This document shows, piece by piece, positions 10,098 to 21,156 of a DNA stretch of 64,000 nucleotides (within the stretch, counting starts at the first letter, position 1; the number at the start of each line of letters is the position of its first letter). Below the pieces are notes generated by a model that saw only the letters and a list, made by a program, of their open reading frames with translations, searched no databases and was not told the origin of the DNA. Source of the stretch: Nocardioides mesophilus (GTDB lineage: Bacteria; Actinomycetota; Actinomycetes; Propionibacteriales; Nocardioidaceae); the NCBI RefSeq assembly GCF_014395785.1, contig NZ_CP060713.1, positions 834,501-898,500 of the forward strand. The letters run 5' to 3'. Made by a program: the position numbers and the translations under genes.

Positions 10098-10676
10098 TCA
10101 GCTCCCCGCGTGGCCCGCGAGGTCCGCCGGACCCGGCTGATCCGCGTCGGGCGACGGCGTCCAGCACCCCCGAGCCCCGGCCAGCACCTCGGCCAGCTCG
10201 GTGGCGGCGTACCAGCCCAGCTCGTGGTCGAGGCAACGCACGAGCAGCTCCTCGGCGTCCTCGCCGCCCGCGACGTGGGCGCGCCGGGCCGCGAAGACGT
10301 CCGGCGCGGCGTCGTCGGAGTCGACGTGCACCGCCGCGACGTCGCTGAGCAGGAGCCGGGCGCCGACGGTGACCGCGGTCGGGTCCTCGGACCCGGCCGG
10401 CTGAGCGCCGTCGGCGTCGAGGGCGAGCACCATCCGCCGGAACGGTCCGCCCTCGCCCACCCGGGGCACCGACGCCTGCGCGGCCGCGGTCAGGGCGAGG
10501 TACTCCAGCTCCTCGTCGTCGGCGTCGGGGTACTCCCCCCGGAGCGCCTCCGTCACCGCGTGCGCCGGCCCGCCGGCGGCCAGCACGGCCACGTCGTCGC
10601 GGTTCGCCGCCCGGACCCCGAGCAGCTCGTCGAGCGCGGCGTAGGAGGACGCCACGAACACCCGTGCCCTGCTCAT
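10098..10676 (-). CDS. DUF6912-like hypothetical protein
   Basis: A 192-residue acidic, alanine-rich protein beginning MSRARVFVASSYAALDELL. The pattern looks like an alpha/beta protein with an early strand RVFVASS, a later strand RRMVLALDAD and VTVGARLLLSDVAAVHVDS. It resembles a conserved family of actinobacterial proteins annotated as DUF6912; no catalytic motif is evident. The start at 10676 overlaps the stop of the upstream acyltransferase gene by 4 bp (ATGA), indicating translational coupling, so the two are likely co-transcribed. Function unknown. Confidence 0.75.
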   Translation of the reverse strand: MSRARVFVASSYAALDELLGVRAANRDDVAVLAAGGPAHAVTEALRGEYPDADDEELEYLALTAAAQASVPRVGEGGPFRRMVLALDADGAQPAGSEDPTAVTVGARLLLSDVAAVHVDSDDAAPDVFAARRAHVAGGEDAEELLVRCLDHELGWYAATELAEVLAGARGCWTPSPDADQPGPADLAGHAGS

Positions 10677-12139
10677 GGCCGCTTCCCCGTCTTCTTGGCA
10701 GCCGGCTTCTCCGGCGGCGCCTTCTTGCCCCGCGGCGCCCGCTCCCGGGCCTCGCTCGAGCTGTCCACGAGCTCCTCCAACGCCTCCTCGACGCACTGCG
10801 CGAGCACCTCGAGGTCGGGTACGGCGTCCCGGTCGGCGGTCAGCCCGAAGTAGATGCCGCCGTCGTAGGAGGTCACCCCGATCGCCAGCGCATGGTCGGG
10901 CAGCAGCGGCGGCACGGGGTAGCTCTGGAGCATCTGCGCGCCGGCGGCATAGAGCGGGAACTGCGGTCCGGGGACGTTGGTGACCACCAGGTTGAAGTTG
11001 CGGCGCGCCTCCGAGGCGGCCAGCCGGGCGCCGAGGGCGTGGAAGGTGGTGGGGGCGAAGCCGGCCACGCCGGTCAGCCGGTCGGCCGCGACCGCGTGCC
11101 CGGTCTCCTTGTGCGCCTTCAGCGCGTAGGAGACCTGGTGCAGCCGCACCACCGGGCTGGGTTCGCCGATCGGCAGGCTGAGCAGGTGCCCGGCGACCTG
11201 GCTGCCCAGCGCGGTCGGCTCCAGGTCGCTGTCGATCACGCTCATCGGCACCAGCGCGCGCAGCGAGCGGCTGCTGTGCACCGGCTCCGCGCGCGTCATC
11301 AGCCAGAAGCGCAGCGCACCGGTGACGGTGGCCAGGATGACGTCGTTCACGGTGCCGCCGTGCTCGCGGCGTACCGTGCGGTAGTCGTCGAGGTCAGTGC
11401 GCACCGTGGCGAACCGCCGTTGCTCGGAGAGGGCCACGTTGATCGGGGAGTCCGGCGCGGCGCGCCCCCCGGACAGGGTGCCGGCCGCCTCGCGGGCCCG
11501 GCTGCGGAACGACCCGGCCGACCGCAGCAGGCCGCGCACGTTGCTGCCGGCGGTGGCCACCGCGACCCGGGGGTCCCGGACGGACTCGAGGACCGCCCGG
11601 ACGGCCAGCGACGGCGGGCTCGGCACCGGCCTCGGCGCCCAGTTGTCCTGGACGGTCTCGCGGGGCTTGTCGTCGACGTCGAGGAGCACCTGGCCGAGGT
11701 CGATCGAGACGCCGTCCACGAGCACCTGGTGGGCCTTGGACAAGATCGCGAACCGGCCGCCCTCGAGCCCCTCGATCAGGTAGACCTCCCACAGCGGGCG
11801 GTGCCGGTCCAGGCGCCGCGACACGATCCGGGCGGTCAGGTCGCGCAGCTGGTCCATCGACCCGGGGCGCGGCAGCGCCGAGCGGCGTACGTGGAAGGTG
11901 AGGTCGAAGTCGTCGTCGTCGACCCACACCGGGTTGCCAAGGTGGGCCGGCACCGGCGCGATCCGCTGCCGGTAGCGCGGCACGAACGCGATCCGGTCGG
12001 CGATCAGGCGCAGCAGGGTGTCGTAGTCGAAGCCGTCGCGGGGCGGCTCGAAGACGTCCAGGGTGGCGTTGTGCATCGGGGTGCTCGCCGACTCGGTGAC
12101 CAGGAAGGCCATGTCGTCCGTATGGAGCCGCTCGCTCAT
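10673..12139 (-). CDS. wax ester synthase/diacylglycerol acyltransferase family protein
   Basis: A 488-residue member of the WS/DGAT (TIGR02946) family, enzymes that join acyl-CoA to long-chain alcohols or diacylglycerol for storage lipid. The N-terminal MSERLHTDDMAFLVTESASTPMHNATLD and the later PLWEVYLIEGLEGGRFAILSKAH are typical, as is the C-terminal domain with NFNLVVTNVPGP and YPVPPLLPDHALAIGVTSYDG. The active-site HHxxxDG reads His137-Gln138-VLV-Asp142-Gly143, so the second histidine is replaced. The tail is Lys/Ala/Pro-rich. It could be an active storage-lipid synthase using an altered site or a paralogue with another role. The start at 12139 is 97 bp from the divergent membrane-protein gene. 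Confidence 0.88.
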   Translation of the reverse strand: MSERLHTDDMAFLVTESASTPMHNATLDVFEPPRDGFDYDTLLRLIADRIAFVPRYRQRIAPVPAHLGNPVWVDDDDFDLTFHVRRSALPRPGSMDQLRDLTARIVSRRLDRHRPLWEVYLIEGLEGGRFAILSKAHQVLVDGVSIDLGQVLLDVDDKPRETVQDNWAPRPVPSPPSLAVRAVLESVRDPRVAVATAGSNVRGLLRSAGSFRSRAREAAGTLSGGRAAPDSPINVALSEQRRFATVRTDLDDYRTVRREHGGTVNDVILATVTGALRFWLMTRAEPVHSSRSLRALVPMSVIDSDLEPTALGSQVAGHLLSLPIGEPSPVVRLHQVSYALKAHKETGHAVAADRLTGVAGFAPTTFHALGARLAASEARRNFNLVVTNVPGPQFPLYAAGAQMLQSYPVPPLLPDHALAIGVTSYDGGIYFGLTADRDAVPDLEVLAQCVEEALEELVDSSSEARERAPRGKKAPPEKPAAKKTGKRP

Positions 12140-12235
12140 GTCGCCGCCCCCTCTCGGTTCCGGTCGGGACATCATGAGATTCTTCCAGAGATACCCACAT
12201 CGCCTGCCGCGCACCCCGCAGGAGGACAACCACAC

Positions 12236-13552
12236 ATGGTCTTCGCCCACGGCATCGGCGGCGCGAGGGACCTGCCGATCCCTCCGGAGCTGGCGATCGC
12301 CGGCGCCGGTGCCGCGCTCGCCGTCTCGTTCATCGTGCTGGCGCTGGCGTGGCGGACCCCCCGCTTCGACGCGCGCACCTCGGGGCGGCCGCTGCCGGCC
12401 CCGCTCGCCCGGTTCGCGGACGGCACCGTCCTGGCCGTCGCGCTGCGCACCCTGGGGATGGCCTTCTTCCTCTACGTCGCCTGGGCCGCGCTGGCCGGCC
12501 CCGACCGAGTTTTCAACCCGACCTTCGGGGTCTTCTACGTGCTGCTGTGGGTGGGGATCGTGCCCGCCTCGCTGTTGTTCGGCTCGTTCTACCGGGCGGT
12601 GAACCCGGCCCGCACCCTGCACCTGGTGATCTCCCGGCTGACCGGCGGCGAGCCGCGTCGCGGCCCGGTGGAGCTCCCGGGGTGGGTCGGGCTCTGGCCG
12701 GCGGCGCTCGGGCTGTTCGCCTTCGTCTGGCTCGAGCTGGTCTACCCGGGGTCGACGTACCTCGGGCCGGTGCGGCTCTGGTTCGCGGTCTACCTCGCGG
12801 TGGTGGTGCTCGGCGCCGCGATCGTCGGCGACCGGTGGATCCGCAGCGCCGACCCGTTCGAGGTGTACTCCACGCTGGTCGGGCGGCTCTCGGTGTTCGG
12901 CCGCCGCGAGGACGGCACGCTGGTGCTGCGCAGCCCGCTGGGCAACCTCGACGGCACCCCGCCCTCCCCCGGGCTGACCGCCGTGGTCGCGGTGCTGTTC
13001 GGCAGCACCGCCTTCGACAGCTTCAAGGACTCCACCTTCTGGCTGCAGACCACGCAGTCCTCCGAGATCAGCTCCACGGTGCTCAACACCGCCGCCCTGC
13101 TCGCGTTCTGCACGGCGGTGGGCGTCTCGTTCGCGGTCGCGACGATGCTCACCGGGGTGCACGAGGGCACCTCCCGGCTGAGCCTGCCGAACCTCTTCGC
13201 CCACTCGATCGTCCCGATCATCGTCGGCTACATCGTGGCGCACTACCTGAGCTACTTCGTCGAGGTCGGCCAGCAGACCCTGGTCCAGCTCAGCGACCCG
13301 ATGGGCCGCGGCAAAAACCTGCTCGGCACCGGCGGCTGGCAGGTCAGCTACTGGCTCTCCAACCACCCCACCCTGCTCGCGGTGGTCAAGGTGCTCTCCG
13401 TGGTGACCGGGCACGTGCTGGGCGTGATCGCGGCTCACGACCGCGCCATCCGACTGCTGCCCCGGCGCCACCAGCTCACCGGGCAGCTGCCGTTGCTGCT
13501 GGTGATGGTGGCCTACACGGTGGGCGGGCTTTACCTGCTCTTCGGCAGCTGA
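12236..13552 (+). CDS. polytopic membrane protein, conserved in actinobacteria
   Basis: A 438-residue integral membrane protein with about ten or more hydrophobic segments. It opens with VFAHGIGGARDLPIPPELAI and a first span at about residues 20-40, the recognisable start of a family that databases often label 'fenitrothion hydrolase'. That name comes from a distant homologue and I would not take it as the function. Conserved features are the HG near the N-terminus, FRSADPFEVYS-like loop (here IRSADPFEVYSTL), and a FDS/STFW segment about residue 260-270. The start at 12236 has GGAGG 10 bases upstream. It overlaps the convergent CpaE-like gene by 22 bp. Role unknown; possibly a transporter or membrane enzyme. 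Confidence 0.8.
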   Translation: MVFAHGIGGARDLPIPPELAIAGAGAALAVSFIVLALAWRTPRFDARTSGRPLPAPLARFADGTVLAVALRTLGMAFFLYVAWAALAGPDRVFNPTFGVFYVLLWVGIVPASLLFGSFYRAVNPARTLHLVISRLTGGEPRRGPVELPGWVGLWPAALGLFAFVWLELVYPGSTYLGPVRLWFAVYLAVVVLGAAIVGDRWIRSADPFEVYSTLVGRLSVFGRREDGTLVLRSPLGNLDGTPPSPGLTAVVAVLFGSTAFDSFKDSTFWLQTTQSSEISSTVLNTAALLAFCTAVGVSFAVATMLTGVHEGTSRLSLPNLFAHSIVPIIVGYIVAHYLSYFVEVGQQTLVQLSDPMGRGKNLLGTGGWQVSYWLSNHPTLLAVVKVLSVVTGHVLGVIAAHDRAIRLLPRRHQLTGQLPLLLVMVAYTVGGLYLLFGS

Positions 13553-14838
13553 GGGCGGCGCAGCCGGCGTACGACGGCCCGGCGCCCCCTCGCGCCGGGC
13601 GCCGCCGGACCGGCGAGCAGGTCGGTCACCGCCGCGACGCCCCTGCGCAGCGGGGAGTCCCCGAGCTCGACCAGGTTGCGGCCGGTCATCAGGGCCCGGT
13701 CCGCGGTGGCCCGGTCCTCGGCGACGTGGTGCACCGCGACCGGCCGCCCGAAGCCCTCGATCATCGAGGTCACCTCGGCCTCGCTCCAGCCCAGGCTCGC
13801 CCGGGTGCGGTTCACGACCACGTGCACGGCGGCGCCCGGCACCAGCTCGGCCAGGTCGACCAGGCCGCGGGCCAGCCGGGCCAGGCCGACCGGGTCAGCG
13901 GAGCCGACCGCCACCACGTCGTGGGCGCGCTCGAGAGTGGCCAGCGTGGTCTCGTTGCGCCGCGGCGCCGAGGCGAACGGGTCGCCGGGCGCGTCCTCGA
14001 GGCTGAAGCCGACGTCGACCACGACCCGGTCCACGAGCTGCTCGGCGGCGTCGAGGACCTCCTCGAACGCGGTCGGCCGGACCTCGCTCCACCGGTCGGG
14101 GCGGGGCAGTCCGGTGAGCACCCGGAGGTCCTCGCCCACCGTGCGCGCCACCTCGGCCAGGCCGCCCGGGCCGAGCTCGCCGGCGTTGGCGCGGCGGGCG
14201 GCGGCCAGCAGGCCGGAGACCTCGTCGAGCACCCCGAGGTGCTGGGCGACGGCACCGCCGTAGGGGTCGGCGTCCACCAGCAGGGTCGCCTGCCCCCGGG
14301 CGGCCATCTCGGCGGCGATCCCGGTCGCGAGGGTGGTGCGGCCGGGCGCTCCGGTCGGCCCCCAGACCGCTACCACCCGCGCCGGCCGGCGTACGTCGTC
14401 GGCGCGGCCGGCCTCGGCCGGGGAGGCGCCCGTCGCCGCCCCCGCCCCGGGGGCCGCCGCGCCGTCGGGCGATCCGGGCGTCGCGGTCGCCTCGGCGGAC
14501 TCCAGCAGCGCCGTCACCACGCCGTCGAGGTCGGGCGCCACCACCCTCGCGCCCATCCGGGCGAACCGCTCGGAGGCGCCGGCCGCGACGACGACGGCGC
14601 CCACCCCGGACCGCCGCAGGCCGGCCACCGCGTCCGCGTCCAGCCCGGGAAGCGTCTCGGCGACCAGGGCGCAGCGGGCCAGCCCGGTGGCGGCGCTGGC
14701 GACCAGGTCGTGCAGGTCGACGCTGCGGTGGTGCAGCACCAGCCGGCCCTCGCGCTCGAGCAGCTCGAGCGCCACCGTCTCCCACGCCTCGCCGGCCGCC
14801 GCGACCAGGACCGGCAGCCGTCGTCCCCCGACGCTCAT
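13531..14838 (-). CDS. CpaE-like/MinD-family ATPase
   Basis: A 435-residue protein. Residues about 1-120 form a receiver-like domain. After a Gly/Ala/Pro linker comes a SIMIBI (ParA/MinD) ATPase domain from about residue 150, with the P-loop-like WGPTGAPGRTT, where the usual lysine is replaced by arginine, and the TLLVDADPYGG segment (about residues 186-196). Such proteins localise or regulate Flp/Tad pilus machines in Caulobacter, and this divergent actinobacterial form is common. It is coupled to the upstream SAF-domain gene (TGATG overlap). No Tad secretion ATPase or pilin gene is present within this window, so a pilus role is only inferred. Confidence 0.82.
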   Translation of the reverse strand: MSVGGRRLPVLVAAAGEAWETVALELLEREGRLVLHHRSVDLHDLVASAATGLARCALVAETLPGLDADAVAGLRRSGVGAVVVAAGASERFARMGARVVAPDLDGVVTALLESAEATATPGSPDGAAAPGAGAATGASPAEAGRADDVRRPARVVAVWGPTGAPGRTTLATGIAAEMAARGQATLLVDADPYGGAVAQHLGVLDEVSGLLAAARRANAGELGPGGLAEVARTVGEDLRVLTGLPRPDRWSEVRPTAFEEVLDAAEQLVDRVVVDVGFSLEDAPGDPFASAPRRNETTLATLERAHDVVAVGSADPVGLARLARGLVDLAELVPGAAVHVVVNRTRASLGWSEAEVTSMIEGFGRPVAVHHVAEDRATADRALMTGRNLVELGDSPLRRGVAAVTDLLAGPAAPGARGRRAVVRRLRRPQLPKSR

Positions 14839-15533
14839 CAGGGCGTCCGCACCAGCACGACCGATCCGGCGGCCACCCGAGCCAGTGCGGTGGGCAGGTT
14901 GGCCTCCTGGCCGGGGCCGACGCCGACCACCACCTGTCGGGTCCCGCCCGCGCCGAGGCTGCCGCCGACACGTCCCAGCTCGAGCACCCGGACCTGGCTG
15001 AGCACCAGCTCGGACTCGAGGGTGCCGCGCTCCGCGCCGGCCGGATCCGGGGTCACCCAGACGTCCACCACCGAGCCGGCCCGCACCGTCACCGGGACCG
15101 AGTCCACGGGCACCGCGAGCGGCACCTCGAGCACCGGGTCCGGCTCGGCCGCCGAGAGCGCCGCGCGAGGCAGCAGCTCACCCGCACCGACCGGACGGGC
15201 GAGCAGGGAGCCGGCCGGCAGCGGCTCGTCGGCCGGGAGGTAGCGGTCGGCCTCTGCCTGGTCGACGAACCTGATCTCGCGGGCCACGAGGTCGGCGGCG
15301 GAGACGGTCTGGCCCTCACCGAGGGCATCGCGTGCCACCCAGACGGTGGTGCCGGAGCCGCCGCCGCCGAGCAGCAGCGCGCCGAGCAGGCCGCAGACGG
15401 CGACGAGCGCGATGCCCACGACCAGACGTGGGTCGCGCCAGCCGGAGGAACGAGTCCGGGTGGCCGCGGGCGAGCCCATCGACTCGGTCGCGACACCCCG
15501 GCGGGCGGGCGTGGAGACGGTCACCCGAGGCAT
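14838..15533 (-). CDS. SAF-domain protein, CpaB/RcpC-like
   Basis: A 231-residue protein with one N-terminal transmembrane span at about residues 34-54 (VVGIALVAVCGLLGALLLG) and an extracytoplasmic SAF domain from about 65 to 130 (VWVARDALGEGQTVSAADLVAREI...). This is the arrangement of CpaB/RcpC, the periplasmic partner of the Flp pilus secretin in Gram-negative bacteria; in monoderm actinobacteria the role is unclear. It is followed directly by the CpaE-like ATPase gene, the same order as in tad clusters. The ATG at 15533 is preferred; a GTG 9 bases downstream is also possible. Confidence 0.8.
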   Translation of the reverse strand: MPRVTVSTPARRGVATESMGSPAATRTRSSGWRDPRLVVGIALVAVCGLLGALLLGGGGSGTTVWVARDALGEGQTVSAADLVAREIRFVDQAEADRYLPADEPLPAGSLLARPVGAGELLPRAALSAAEPDPVLEVPLAVPVDSVPVTVRAGSVVDVWVTPDPAGAERGTLESELVLSQVRVLELGRVGGSLGAGGTRQVVVGVGPGQEANLPTALARVAAGSVVLVRTP

Positions 15534-15627
15534 TCTGCTCGAATCCGGCCGATGTGGACACTCCCTATCCACAGGTGGCCGCGAGGCTGCCGCACACCGG
15601 TGCCCGGGCGCTGGCATCATGGGTGCC

Positions 15628-15879
15628 ATGGCGCCCAACGACCGTGAGCCGCGGTTCCTGACGCTGGCCGACGTGGCCGAGATCCTCGCCACCACCGTCA
15701 GCCAGGTGCGTGCGCTGGTCCGATCGGGCGAGCTCCGAGCGATCCAGATCGGCGGCCGCGGGCAGTACCGCGTGGAGACGGTGGAGCTCGAGGACTACAT
15801 CCAGCGGATGTACGCCCAGATGGAAGCGCAGTCCAAGACCGCACCGAGCACCACCGACGCCGGCAGCGCCCGCGACTGA
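15628..15879 (+). CDS. MerR/excisionase-type helix-turn-helix protein
   Basis: An 83-residue DNA-binding protein. FLTLADVAEILATTVSQVRALVRSGELRAIQIGGRGQYRV (residues about 10-49) is the winged helix-turn-helix of the MerR/excisionase family, as in BldC; the C-terminal helix ends LEDYIQRMYAQ. Despite the database label 'excisionase', no integrase or attachment site is nearby, and free-standing copies of this protein are ordinary chromosomal regulators in actinobacteria. It is divergent from the SAF-domain gene with 94 bp between starts, so it may regulate that pair. An in-frame ATG at 15619 would add three residues. Confidence 0.88.
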   Translation: MAPNDREPRFLTLADVAEILATTVSQVRALVRSGELRAIQIGGRGQYRVETVELEDYIQRMYAQMEAQSKTAPSTTDAGSARD

Positions 15880-15924
15880 GCACCCCCGGGCGGTGAGCCC
15901 GGCGACCGCACGGAGGCGGGCCGG

Positions 15925-16476
15925 CTAACCCTCCGGGACCGGCCGCAGCGCGCTGATCGCGTGGAACGGCACCAGCCTCCACCCGGCCACGTCCGTGGTG
16001 GCGGGCTCCCAGAGCTCGAAGAAGTCGGCCCCGACCCGGCGTACCCGGCCGGTGTGCACGCTGGCGTCGAAGGCGTAGGCCGCCACCGGGACCGTGGCCT
16101 CGGCGAGGCTGCGCAGCATCGACCCGAGGCCCAGCCGGGCCGGGAGCTGCCGGTGGTCGCCGCCGAGGGCCTGCTCGGAGAGCCCGCGCACGGCCACGAT
16201 CCCCTCCGTGCGCACCACCCAGGTGCCGGCGCCGCGACCGACGAGGCACCATCCCCGACCGGCGCGCAGCAGCTCCCCCGCGACCTCGCCGACCCCGGCC
16301 ACCGTGAGTGTCAGCGGGTGCCCGACCGAGGCGTGCAGCCGCGAGGCGAGATCGACCTCGGCGTAGGCCGCCCGGGCGAGCTCGGGGACCTCCGCGTCGC
16401 GCACGGCGAGGGCCAGCCCGTCCGCCTGCTGCTCGAGGTCGTCGAAGACGGCGAGCAGCCTCTCCTCCCAGCGCAT
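15925..16476 (-). CDS. conserved hypothetical protein
   Basis: A 183-residue soluble protein. The N-terminal half is helical (MRWEERLLAVFDDLEQQADGL and following), and the second half is rich in short strands with VRTEGIVAVRGL and DASVHTGRVRRVGADFFELWE, which suggests a small beta-barrel (SH3- or LSm-like). No transmembrane span, signal peptide or catalytic motif is visible. Proteins of this shape are common in Nocardioidaceae and unnamed. It is divergent from the LysM protein gene and convergent with the helix-turn-helix gene, 45 bp away. Function unknown. Confidence 0.72.
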   Translation of the reverse strand: MRWEERLLAVFDDLEQQADGLALAVRDAEVPELARAAYAEVDLASRLHASVGHPLTLTVAGVGEVAGELLRAGRGWCLVGRGAGTWVVRTEGIVAVRGLSEQALGGDHRQLPARLGLGSMLRSLAEATVPVAAYAFDASVHTGRVRRVGADFFELWEPATTDVAGWRLVPFHAISALRPVPEG

Positions 16477-16536
16477 GCGGGGAGGCTGCCGACCGGGCCC
16501 GGCCCTGTCAACCCCCGACCGCTTGTGGAAGCACTC

Positions 16537-16565
16537 TTGACCGCGATCCCGTTGTGATCTAGAAA
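16537..16565 (+). promoter_or_regulatory. sigma-70-type promoter of the LysM gene
   Basis: TTGACC at 16537-16542 and TAGAAA at 16560-16565 are separated by exactly 17 bp, matching five and four of six consensus bases. The predicted start of transcription is near 16572, 28 bases before the ATG at 16600. Directly behind lies an imperfect 10-bp direct repeat (ACATCAAACG, ACATCAAATG, 16565-16584). Assignment by eye. Confidence 0.5.
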
Positions 16566-16599
16566 CATCAAACGACATCAAATGACAGGTAACACGCTC

Positions 16600-17613
16600 A
16601 TGCACTTCGATTCCTCGTCCCGGCGCCGCGCTCCCGGCAGCCGCGCGCTGCTGACGCTGGCCGCCCGGGCGACGCTCCTCGCGCTCGTGCTGCTCGCGGT
16701 CACCGAGGCGGTCCGCCGGCTCGCTCTGCGCCCGGTCCTCGACGTCGTGGCCGCCCCCGCCGGCGCGACGCTGGAGGAGCTGGTGGCCGCCGGGTGCGGA
16801 GCCGCGCTGGTCGGCTGCTGGTGCTGGCTGGCGCTCTGCAGCGTGGTCGTCGCGTCGGGAGCGGTCCTCGACGCCGTCCGCCTGCAGCGGCCCGGGGCGG
16901 GACCGGCCCGGTCCCGCTCGTCCGCGGGCCCAACCGCCTCCCGCAGTCCCCGGCTGGTGCAGGTGGTCGTCCTGGCCGCGCTCGGCCTCGGGTACGGCGC
17001 CGCTCCCGCCCTGGCCTCGTCCGGCCCCGAGCTGCCGGCGGCGACCGCCACGGCCGGCGCCCCGACCCCGGCCTCCCTGGCCTCCCCGACCCCGACCCCG
17101 GCCTCCCTGACCCCGGCCTCCCCGACCCCGGCGCGGGCCTCCCAGACCCCCACCTTCCCGGCGCGGGCCTCCCAGACCCCCACCTTCCCGGCCCCGCCCT
17201 CCTCGACCTCCCCGGTCTCCCCGGACGCGGCCGGGCTCGCCGCCGGCCTGCCGCTCCCCGAACGGGCGCTCGCCACCCCGCAGGCGCCGCCGGTCCGGCC
17301 CGCTTCTGGAGCGGCCGACCGGTCCGGGGCCGGGAGGGCCACCGGCTCCGACCCGGCGGGGCCCGCCGGCCACCGCCACCGCTCCGCCCCGGCGCCGCGG
17401 CGCCACGTCGTGGTGGCTCCGGGCGACTCGCTCTGGTCGCTGGCCGCCGGGCTGCTCCCCCCGCACGTCTCACCGGGCGTCGTCGACCGAGCCTGGCGGC
17501 TGCTGGCGGCGGCCAACGCCGACCGGCTCGGCGACGACCCCGACCTCGTCTTCCCCGGCACCCGCCTCGTGGTGCCGAACCTCGACACCGCTCTCGGAAA
17601 GGACCTCCCGTGA
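16600..17613 (+). CDS. LysM-domain membrane protein with Pro/Thr/Ser-rich linker
   Basis: A 337-residue protein. Two transmembrane spans are seen at about residues 17-37 and 60-85, and a third hydrophobic segment at about 117-138 ends in an Ala-rich site. A long Pro/Thr/Ser/Ala linker (about 140-265) leads to a C-terminal LysM domain starting at VVVAPGDSLWSLAAGLLP, with a variant GTRLVVPN ending. LysM binds peptidoglycan glycans, so this is probably a membrane-anchored wall-binding protein. The linker DNA has tandem repeats. An upstream in-frame ATG at 16582 lies only 10 bases from the predicted transcript start. Its stop overlaps the next start by 4 bp (GTGA). Confidence 0.83.
   Translation: MHFDSSSRRRAPGSRALLTLAARATLLALVLLAVTEAVRRLALRPVLDVVAAPAGATLEELVAAGCGAALVGCWCWLALCSVVVASGAVLDAVRLQRPGAGPARSRSSAGPTASRSPRLVQVVVLAALGLGYGAAPALASSGPELPAATATAGAPTPASLASPTPTPASLTPASPTPARASQTPTFPARASQTPTFPAPPSSTSPVSPDAAGLAAGLPLPERALATPQAPPVRPASGAADRSGAGRATGSDPAGPAGHRHRSAPAPRRHVVVAPGDSLWSLAAGLLPPHVSPGVVDRAWRLLAAANADRLGDDPDLVFPGTRLVVPNLDTALGKDLP
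17131..17190 (+). repeat. 30-bp tandem direct repeat in the LysM gene
   Basis: Bases 17131-17160 and 17161-17190 are identical 30-mers coding for ARASQTPTFP twice. Just upstream (about 17070-17130) are shorter, imperfect repeats of a CCCCGACCCCGGCCTCC-type unit coding for TPASL/TPTPAS. Unit length is a multiple of three, so copy-number change would lengthen or shorten the linker without breaking the frame. Confidence 0.9.
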
Positions 17614-18182
17614 CCACCCAGCCCCGCCTCAGCTCCGTCCCGCCGCACTGGCACCGGCCGCCGGAGCCGCCGCGCTCTGCCGCGACGGTGACCCGCATCC
17701 TGACCCGCCCCACGGCGCCGTCCGGCGAGGTGCCGCCGGCCGGGGTGCAGGGGGCGCTCGCACTGGACCTCGCCCCCGCGCTGGGCAGCCCGGCCGTTCC
17801 CGAGCTGAGCCTGGTCACCGACGCAGCCACCACCGAGGACGAGCAGGCGGCCGACGTGAGGCTGTGGGCCGCCCGGTTCGCCCAGGCGGTCGTCGAGGTG
17901 ACCGGCGGCGACCGGCCGGTGACCCAGATGCTGCGCTGGACGTCGTCGCGCGTCTACCAGGACCTCGAGCGCCGGGTCCGGGTGCTGGCGCAGACCCGGA
18001 GCCCCGGCCCGCGCCGACGGGTGCTGCGCCCCCAGGTGCGCAGCGTGCACGTGTGCCTGCCGACCGCACGGAGCGCCGAGGTCAGCGTGCACGTGCGCTA
18101 CGGCCAGCGCTCACGCGCGCTCGCGGCCCGCCTCGAGCTGCGCGGCGGCACCTGGACCTGCACCGCGCTGCAGCTCGGCTGA
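17610..18182 (+). CDS. Rv3235 family protein
   Basis: A 190-residue protein. The N-terminal 80 residues are Pro/Ala-rich and probably disordered. The C-terminal domain (about 85-190), with WAARFAQAVVEVTGGDRPVTQMLRWTS and the final GGTWTCTALQLG, matches the Rv3235 (DUF6459) family, which is found beside secA in many actinobacteria. The GTG start at 17610 overlaps the LysM stop by 4 bp, so the two are translated together. M. tuberculosis Rv3235 lies five genes from secA1. Function unknown; the neighbourhood suggests something at the cell envelope or the Sec pathway. Confidence 0.82.
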   Translation: MTTQPRLSSVPPHWHRPPEPPRSAATVTRILTRPTAPSGEVPPAGVQGALALDLAPALGSPAVPELSLVTDAATTEDEQAADVRLWAARFAQAVVEVTGGDRPVTQMLRWTSSRVYQDLERRVRVLAQTRSPGPRRRVLRPQVRSVHVCLPTARSAEVSVHVRYGQRSRALAARLELRGGTWTCTALQLG

Positions 18183-18196
18183 ACCGGCGAGGCTCC

Positions 18197-18229
18197 GGCC
18201 CGGCGCCGTGAGGACACCGGCGCCGGGCC
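18197..18229. terminator. bidirectional hairpin terminator between Rv3235-like gene and secA
   Basis: GGCCCGGCGCCG at 18197-18208 is exactly complementary to 18218-18229, forming a 12-bp all-GC stem with a 9-base loop. It sits between two convergent genes, 15 bp after one stop and 20 bp from the other. No T-tract follows, which is usual for actinobacterial terminators. Confidence 0.7.
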
Positions 18230-18248
18230 CGGGAGAGCGTCGTACCGC

Positions 18249-21062
<2,814 letters not shown>

Positions 21063-21156
21063 GAGCTGGACTCCTAAGTTGCGGTCGCCGACCGCGCCGG
21101 GAAAGCCCGACGGGTCGACCGAGGTCGGGGCCATGCTACCTACGCCCGCCTGAGGA

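Noticed and set aside
12236-13552. Annotation as fenitrothion hydrolase
   Set aside because: The label spreads through databases from a distant protein; the sequence is a polytopic membrane protein with no hydrolase motif.
15628-15879. 'Excisionase' suggesting a prophage or integrative element
   Set aside because: No integrase, phage gene, tRNA or attachment repeat is nearby; the protein is an ordinary BldC-like regulator.
16582-16599. ATG at 16582 as the LysM gene start
   Set aside because: It leaves only about 10 bases of leader after the predicted transcript start and has no ribosome-binding site; it remains possible.
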